From NCBI GenBank assembly GCA_009780625.1, contig WQZR01000014.1, positions 1-16,933 on the forward strand: 16,933 nt of DNA. Reading direction: 5' to 3'. The DNA is from Bacillota bacterium (GTDB lineage Bacteria > Bacillota > Clostridia > Christensenellales > UBA1242). The translations under genes and the position numbers were made by a program. The notes beneath the pieces are model-generated. The model made no database searches and was not told the DNA's origin. It worked only from the letters and a program-made list of their open reading frames with translations. Each line of letters starts with the position of its first letter. The first letter of the stretch is position 1. Below, piece after piece: positions 12,509 to 16,933 of this stretch.

Positions 12509-15500
12509 ATGAAACTTACCATAGTCAAAGGAAAAACTGTATATAGTGCGAGTGATGAGGCTATAAGACAGCTTGGCTCTTTTGATGTTCTGGAAAGAAT
12601 TAATGTTGTTGTTCCAGATGCTGCTTCTTTGCTTACCGAAAGGCAGATTTTAAACGTTCTAAACATAGACGGCTATTTCAATTTCGACGTGACAACAAAA
12701 AACAGAATTGCAAATGAAATCACAAAAAGTTCAAACATAAAACCACTTTCAAACTTTGCTATGGTTGCAATTGTTAAAGACATTCTTGCAAAAAACCAAC
12801 ATAAACTTAAGAGTTTCAAAAACAGCACAAAGAACATAAACTTCTCAAAAGAGTTATATCAAACAATTCTGCAGATTAAGTCTAGCGGGCTTACTCCCGA
12901 CGAATTGAAAGTTGATGCAAAATTGTCGACGGGTTTAACTTTAAAAATTGAAGATATAAAACTTGTGTGGAAAGAATATGAAAAGATTGTTGAAACGCTT
13001 TCCGATGAGCCAAGCAAGTTTGAAGAAGCAATCAAAAGATGTGTGACATCGGACTTTGTCAAAAACAGTCACTTTGCGTTTTTAAACTTCCTTGACTTAA
13101 CATATCTAGATTTAGAGTTTATAAAAGCCTTAACAAAACATTCTAAGTCTGTTGTGGTTTCAACAAGTTCTAGTGCAATTGAAAACAACCTTAAAGCCGT
13201 TGCCGAAAGGCTTGGTTTTAAACCGATTGTTGTTGAAACAAAAAACTTTAAAACAAAAGAGCAAGAACATCTTTTGGAAAACGTTTTCAAGTTCGACGCT
13301 GCGGCTTATAAAAAAGAAGGTACAACTTCAGCATTTACCACAGTTCAATATGAAACCGTTAGAGAAGAAGTGTATAGCACCATTTCAAAAATCTGCGAGT
13401 TGAAAACAGACTTAAATGATGTTGCCGTTGCAGTGACAAGCATTGCAACATATAAAAATGAAATTGAATCTATTTGCAACATGCTAGACGTTTCATATAG
13501 CATTTTGGAAGAAACACCGCTTTCAACTTTTGCGTTTCCTAAATTTATTTTAGGAATAGTTAAAGTTTTTAAATCGGGTTTCAACCGCGACGACTTCTTG
13601 GAACTTTCAAAAAACAAATTCTCTGGTCTAACCATTGAAGAAAACAACAGCCTAGAAACATTCATGGACAAGAAAGGCATTGAGGCATATCAAATCATAG
13701 ACCACAAAAAAACAAAACATGAGAGCGTTTCAAAACTTGTCGCACCGCTTCTTAAACAATATGAAAAATATAGAACTGCAAAAACAGTAGATTCAAAGGC
13801 AGCAGCTGTTCTAAACACTGCTGTAGGGGTCGCACATCTTTGCGACCCGCAACACGATGAACACCATAAAAAGACAATTGAAATTCTGGCAGAACTTGCA
13901 AACCTTCCTTTTGTTATCGAATGCGACGACTTGGAATTTTTCAACATTCTGTCGACTGCTCTAAACTCCAGAACAATACGAAAAATTTCACCTAAACTAA
14001 ATGCACTAAAAATCTATGACATAAACCAAAGCCAAGTTGAAAGATGTAAGCATTTGTTTATTCTAGGCGCTCACGAGGGAGCATTTCCAACAAAGAAACT
14101 AAACACGGGTTTATTGCTAGATGAGGATTTGGAGGCATTTGGTGAAAACAAAGAGAAGAAGATTGAGCCGACAATCAGGCACATAAACCAAAAGGCACAG
14201 GAAAAATGCTTAGACCTTTTGACAGTTTCAGATTTTGTGGACATAAGTTTTTCAACCATTGTAAACGGCGAAGAACAAAAAGAAAGTTTGCTGTTGTTTG
14301 AAATCAAAAAACTGCTTGGGCTGAAGAGTGAAAAAGTTAAAAGAAAAATGCCAAACATTAAAGAAACCAAAACAAAGCGCGAAATGTTTTGGCTATACTC
14401 CGAGCTTTCAAAAAAAGCAATAGAGAAAGACAAAGAACTGGAACTTGATAAAGAAAGAATGAAAACGCTTTCGGTTTTGAGTGAGGTTTTTAAAAACGAA
14501 TCGAAAACAAATATTGACTATAAAATCAAAAACAGCAAAGAACTTTTCCTTGGAGCAGAAGAAAAGCCAGAAATCTATCCAACAAAACTGGAAAGTTTTT
14601 TCAAATGTCCATTTAGAAACTTTCTTGACAATGGAATACGAGCAAAAGAAAAGGAATATTCCGAAGCAAGAGCACTCGACATTGGAAACATATATCACGA
14701 CTTTTTTGAAGAATTTGTGAAAGTTCTTATCGAGTTGGAGCCAAAACATTTCAATGGGTTTATGCTTACGCCAAGTTTGACAAAAAAAGCAGAAGCAGTT
14801 ATGAAAGAAGTTCTTCTAAAAAAAGACTATAAAGAGTTGCTTGAAAAACCAGAAAACAAAATGCTTCTTAAAATTGTTAAAGCAGAAACACCAAAACTTG
14901 CTTACAACATTTTATATCATCATGTTTCATCAAATTTTAGACCAACCAAAAAGAGTTTAGAAAAGAAAATAAATTTAGACATGGGTGATTTTATTCTAAA
15001 AGGAAAAGCAGACAGAGTTGATTTTTGCGAGAATCAGTTTAGAATAATCGACTATAAAACAGGAAGCAGCGAAAAGAAATTCAGTTTTGCGGAACTGTTC
15101 TATGGGCAAGCATTGCAACTTCCGCTATATGCCTTAGGCGTTCAGTCTGAAACAAAAAAGAAAGCGGTTGGAATTTTCTATTATCCAGCGCATAACAAGA
15201 AAAAAGAAAACGAGTTTTCAGCAAGGCTTTCTGGTCCAGTGCTTAACGACATCATCGTCCTAAGAAACCTCGATAACGCCTTTAACAGAGACTATGAAGC
15301 AGAGAATGGAATCATAAGCGAGACCATCACAGCCGCAATCAATAAAGCAGGAACGAGAGAAAACCGATGGCACTATCCTAAGTCTATGCTAGACAATTCA
15401 GATTTCGAAAAAATGCTTGACTATGCAAAATCCGTAACGAAATCTGGGGTTGGAGAAATTCTTAAGGGTCATGTTGAACCGAGTGTGCTTGAAGACCAAC

Positions 15501-15586
15501 GCCTGCCATGTGAGTTCTGCCCATATATGAAACTGGGGCAATGCGAAAACAAAATTTTAAGAACCAAGAAAAACATAAAAATGTAG
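12509..15586 (+). CDS. addB: AddB, nuclease/helicase-like subunit of the AddAB recombination complex
   Basis: A 1025-residue subunit of the AddAB complex, which resects double-strand DNA ends for RecA-dependent repair. The C-terminal RecB-type nuclease is clear: GNIYHDFFEEF (726-736, H730), KGKADRVDF (831-839, D835), RIIDYKTGSSEK (845-856, D848, K850) and YGQALQLPLYA (865-875). Four cysteines in the AddB iron-sulphur arrangement frame it: C700, C1001, C1004 and C1012. A central HLFILGAHEGAFP (515-527) fits the AddB helicase-like part. The N-terminus (MKLTIVKGKT) lacks the GxxGxGKT P-loop that many AddB proteins keep, so ATP binding by this subunit is doubtful. Residues 438-448 are encoded by a dispersed repeat, and the TAG stop by another. 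addA follows after 42 bases. Confidence 0.93.
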   Translation: MKLTIVKGKTVYSASDEAIRQLGSFDVLERINVVVPDAASLLTERQILNVLNIDGYFNFDVTTKNRIANEITKSSNIKPLSNFAMVAIVKDILAKNQHKLKSFKNSTKNINFSKELYQTILQIKSSGLTPDELKVDAKLSTGLTLKIEDIKLVWKEYEKIVETLSDEPSKFEEAIKRCVTSDFVKNSHFAFLNFLDLTYLDLEFIKALTKHSKSVVVSTSSSAIENNLKAVAERLGFKPIVVETKNFKTKEQEHLLENVFKFDAAAYKKEGTTSAFTTVQYETVREEVYSTISKICELKTDLNDVAVAVTSIATYKNEIESICNMLDVSYSILEETPLSTFAFPKFILGIVKVFKSGFNRDDFLELSKNKFSGLTIEENNSLETFMDKKGIEAYQIIDHKKTKHESVSKLVAPLLKQYEKYRTAKTVDSKAAAVLNTAVGVAHLCDPQHDEHHKKTIEILAELANLPFVIECDDLEFFNILSTALNSRTIRKISPKLNALKIYDINQSQVERCKHLFILGAHEGAFPTKKLNTGLLLDEDLEAFGENKEKKIEPTIRHINQKAQEKCLDLLTVSDFVDISFSTIVNGEEQKESLLLFEIKKLLGLKSEKVKRKMPNIKETKTKREMFWLYSELSKKAIEKDKELELDKERMKTLSVLSEVFKNESKTNIDYKIKNSKELFLGAEEKPEIYPTKLESFFKCPFRNFLDNGIRAKEKEYSEARALDIGNIYHDFFEEFVKVLIELEPKHFNGFMLTPSLTKKAEAVMKEVLLKKDYKELLEKPENKMLLKIVKAETPKLAYNILYHHVSSNFRPTKKSLEKKINLDMGDFILKGKADRVDFCENQFRIIDYKTGSSEKKFSFAELFYGQALQLPLYALGVQSETKKKAVGIFYYPAHNKKKENEFSARLSGPVLNDIIVLRNLDNAFNRDYEAENGIISETITAAINKAGTRENRWHYPKSMLDNSDFEKMLDYAKSVTKSGVGEILKGHVEPSVLEDQRLPCEFCPYMKLGQCENKILRTKKNIKM
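13822..13853 (+). repeat. Dispersed palindromic repeat, copy inside addB
   Basis: TGTAGGGGTCGCA (13822-13834), a six-base loop, then TGCGACCC (13841-13848). It lies in the addB reading frame and encodes VGVAHLCDP, in the same phase as the copy in the VanW gene, which encodes VGVASLCDP. Confidence 0.75.
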
Positions 15587-15611
15587 GGGTTGCACCTGAG
15601 AGCAACCCGAA
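15582..15611 (+). repeat. Dispersed palindromic repeat, copy over the addB stop codon
   Basis: TGTAGGGGTTGCACC followed by TGAGAGCAACCCGAA. The arms GGGTTGC (15587-15593) and GCAACCC (15602-15608) pair perfectly. The C-to-T change in the left arm is matched by a G-to-A in the right arm, so pairing is kept relative to the other copies. The TAG at 15584-15586 stops addB. Confidence 0.7.
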
Positions 15612-15628
15612 ACAAAGGAGGAACAAGT

Positions 15629-16933
15629 ATGGATAGAACAGAAAACCAAAAACTGGCAATCACACTAGACGGCAAAAACCTGCTTGTTTCTGCTGGTGCT
15701 GGCTCTGGAAAAACAACAACAATGATTTCAAGAATCAAAAGACTTATTGAAGAAGGCAAGGCAAGTGCACACAACATTCTTGTTTTGACATACACAAACG
15801 CTTCCGCTGCAGACATGAGGCATAAACTTTATAAGAGTCTATACGAAGCAAAGAAAACAAAAAAAGTTACAGACGCACTGCTTGATTTAGGAATAGCAGA
15901 CATTTCAACAATTCACGCGTTTTCTGCAAAACTGATTAGAACATATTTCTATCATATCGGAACAGACCCAGCATTTGTTATGCTGACCGAAAACGAGCAG
16001 GAGCTGCTTAAAAACAATGCACTGGAAACAACAATCCTTGAGTTTCTTCCAAAAACAGACTTTCACGAGTTCTTCAACTTCTATGGAAAGAAAAGAAACA
16101 TCAACGACATCAAAGAGATGGTGCTTGCAATTTGGGAGTTTCTAAGAAGTATTCCAAACAGAAAAGAGTTTTTGGATGATTTATTTAATGTTCATTATTC
16201 AACTGATTTAGAAAAAAATACTCAGTTTAACAAGCAGATTTTAAGCATCAGAAAATCTCTTGAAATACTTATTTTAAGAACTGAAGAACATAGAACATAT
16301 TGCGATGAGTTTGGTTATAGAAAGATGACGATGTATCTGCAAGGGATGCTTTCTGGTCTACAACTTTTAGATAACATTAGTGATAACAAAACTTTCTTTG
16401 AAGTGTTGATGCAATTTGATTCTCCTGAAACACCACCAGGAAAAGGTTTAAGCGAAGAAGAAGCGGAAATTAAGAAAGAAATAACTAAGTTTAAAAACGA
16501 AGTAAAAAAAGTTCTTGAAGATGCAAAAGCTGGCTTTGGCGTGAGCACTGTGGAAGAACTTAAAGAACAACTAGGGACAAACCTAGAAGGAATAAAAAAA
16601 CTTCTGGAGATTGAAGCAAAGTTTTCTAGCCGATATTCAAGAATTAAGGAAGAGCGAGCACTCTTAGATTTTAATGATTTAGAAGAAAAAGCAATTAAAC
16701 TTTTGGAAAACGAAGCAGTGCGTGAAGAAATCAAAAATAAATACACTCATATTTTTGTTGATGAATATCAAGATATCAACAGCATGCAAAACACAATATT
16801 GGAAAGATGTCAAAAGTTAGACAATATGTTTTTTGTTGGTGATGTGAAGCAAAGCATCTATGGCTTTAGACGTGCAAACCCGCAGATTATTATTGAAAAA
16901 CTTCTTGAATATAAAAAAGAAGAAAACGAAACC
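15629..16933 (+). CDS. addA: AddA, helicase-nuclease subunit of AddAB (partial, runs off the window)
   Basis: The first 435 residues of a UvrD-type (SF1A) helicase, open to the window edge; full AddA proteins are usually well over 1000 residues. Motifs in order: TENQKLAI (Q motif, Q7), SAGAGSGKTTT (Walker A, K28), LVLTYTNASAADMRHK (motif Ia), ISTIHAFSAKLIR (motif Ic region), then a long helical 1B/2B-type stretch, FVDEYQDIN (Walker B, D378 and E379) and FVGDVKQSIYGFRRANP (motif III). Unlike AddB, the ATPase is fully intact. AAAGGAGG (15614-15621) is the strongest ribosome binding site in the window. The nuclease domain expected at its C-terminus lies outside. It is cotranscribed with addB. 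AddA rather than PcrA is chosen because of the addB neighbour and the TYTNASAADM wording. Confidence 0.95.
   Translation, partial: MDRTENQKLAITLDGKNLLVSAGAGSGKTTTMISRIKRLIEEGKASAHNILVLTYTNASAADMRHKLYKSLYEAKKTKKVTDALLDLGIADISTIHAFSAKLIRTYFYHIGTDPAFVMLTENEQELLKNNALETTILEFLPKTDFHEFFNFYGKKRNINDIKEMVLAIWEFLRSIPNRKEFLDDLFNVHYSTDLEKNTQFNKQILSIRKSLEILILRTEEHRTYCDEFGYRKMTMYLQGMLSGLQLLDNISDNKTFFEVLMQFDSPETPPGKGLSEEEAEIKKEITKFKNEVKKVLEDAKAGFGVSTVEELKEQLGTNLEGIKKLLEIEAKFSSRYSRIKEERALLDFNDLEEKAIKLLENEAVREEIKNKYTHIFVDEYQDINSMQNTILERCQKLDNMFFVGDVKQSIYGFRRANPQIIIEKLLEYKKEENET

Noticed and set aside
6748..15611. The recurring GGGTCGCA palindromes as a CRISPR array
   Set aside because: Copies are kilobases apart on both strands, with no regular spacers.
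16315..16746. 143-residue minus-strand frame inside addA
   Set aside because: Ser/Leu-rich shadow translation of a Lys/Glu-rich coding strand; addA is clearly the real gene.

Overview
The window is AT-rich bacterial chromosome from a Bacillota-type (Clostridia-like) lineage, probably an uncultured one. The reasons are an addB-addA pair instead of recBCD, a short SecE, a Gram-positive-style YidC with no large N-terminal periplasmic domain, a VanW protein, AGGAG-type ribosome binding sites and textbook TTGACA/TATAAT promoters. Seventeen genes are supported. Sixteen are complete; addA runs off the right edge. No tRNA, rRNA, CRISPR array, transposase or integrase was seen, and no gap between genes exceeds 300 bases.

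Layout. (1) 1-1260: rpmG-secE-nusG, the usual start of the secE-nusG-rplKAJL block, closed by a terminator. (2) 1261-5194: three genes inserted between nusG and rplK: a 109-residue protein with a coiled-coil tail, a 650-residue protein that looks like a divergent ATP-grasp enzyme of the R2K type, and pyruvate kinase. Each has its own promoter, and the first two also have terminators. (3) 5195-6780: rplK-rplA-rpmH, with a structured leader before rplK and an rRNA-like candidate L1 site before rplA; rplJ and rplL do not follow. (4) 6780-8213: an MTH1-like Nudix hydrolase converging on a VanW-domain protein. (5) 8236-10711: rnpA, a SUFU-domain protein and an archaeal-type aspartyl-tRNA synthetase in one operon. 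(6) 10718-12490: yidC alone, with two very large extracytoplasmic insertions. (7) 12491 to the end: addB-addA.

How it fits together. Most genes serve protein synthesis and export: ribosomal proteins L33, L11, L1 and L34, NusG, RNase P protein, AspRS, SecE and YidC. AddAB handles double-strand breaks and the Nudix protein cleans the nucleotide pool. The classic rpmH-rnpA-yidC cluster is present but broken up by other genes.

Most worth a second look: the ATP-grasp-like protein and its small neighbour; a dispersed palindromic repeat (TGTAGGGGTCGCA...TGCGACCC) found at six places, serving as terminator, as the source of stop codons, and as in-frame coding sequence in vanW and addB; several genes whose start codon lies almost on the predicted transcription start (leaderless mRNAs); and the possible L1 target sites. 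All calls come from reading the sequence; no database search was run.
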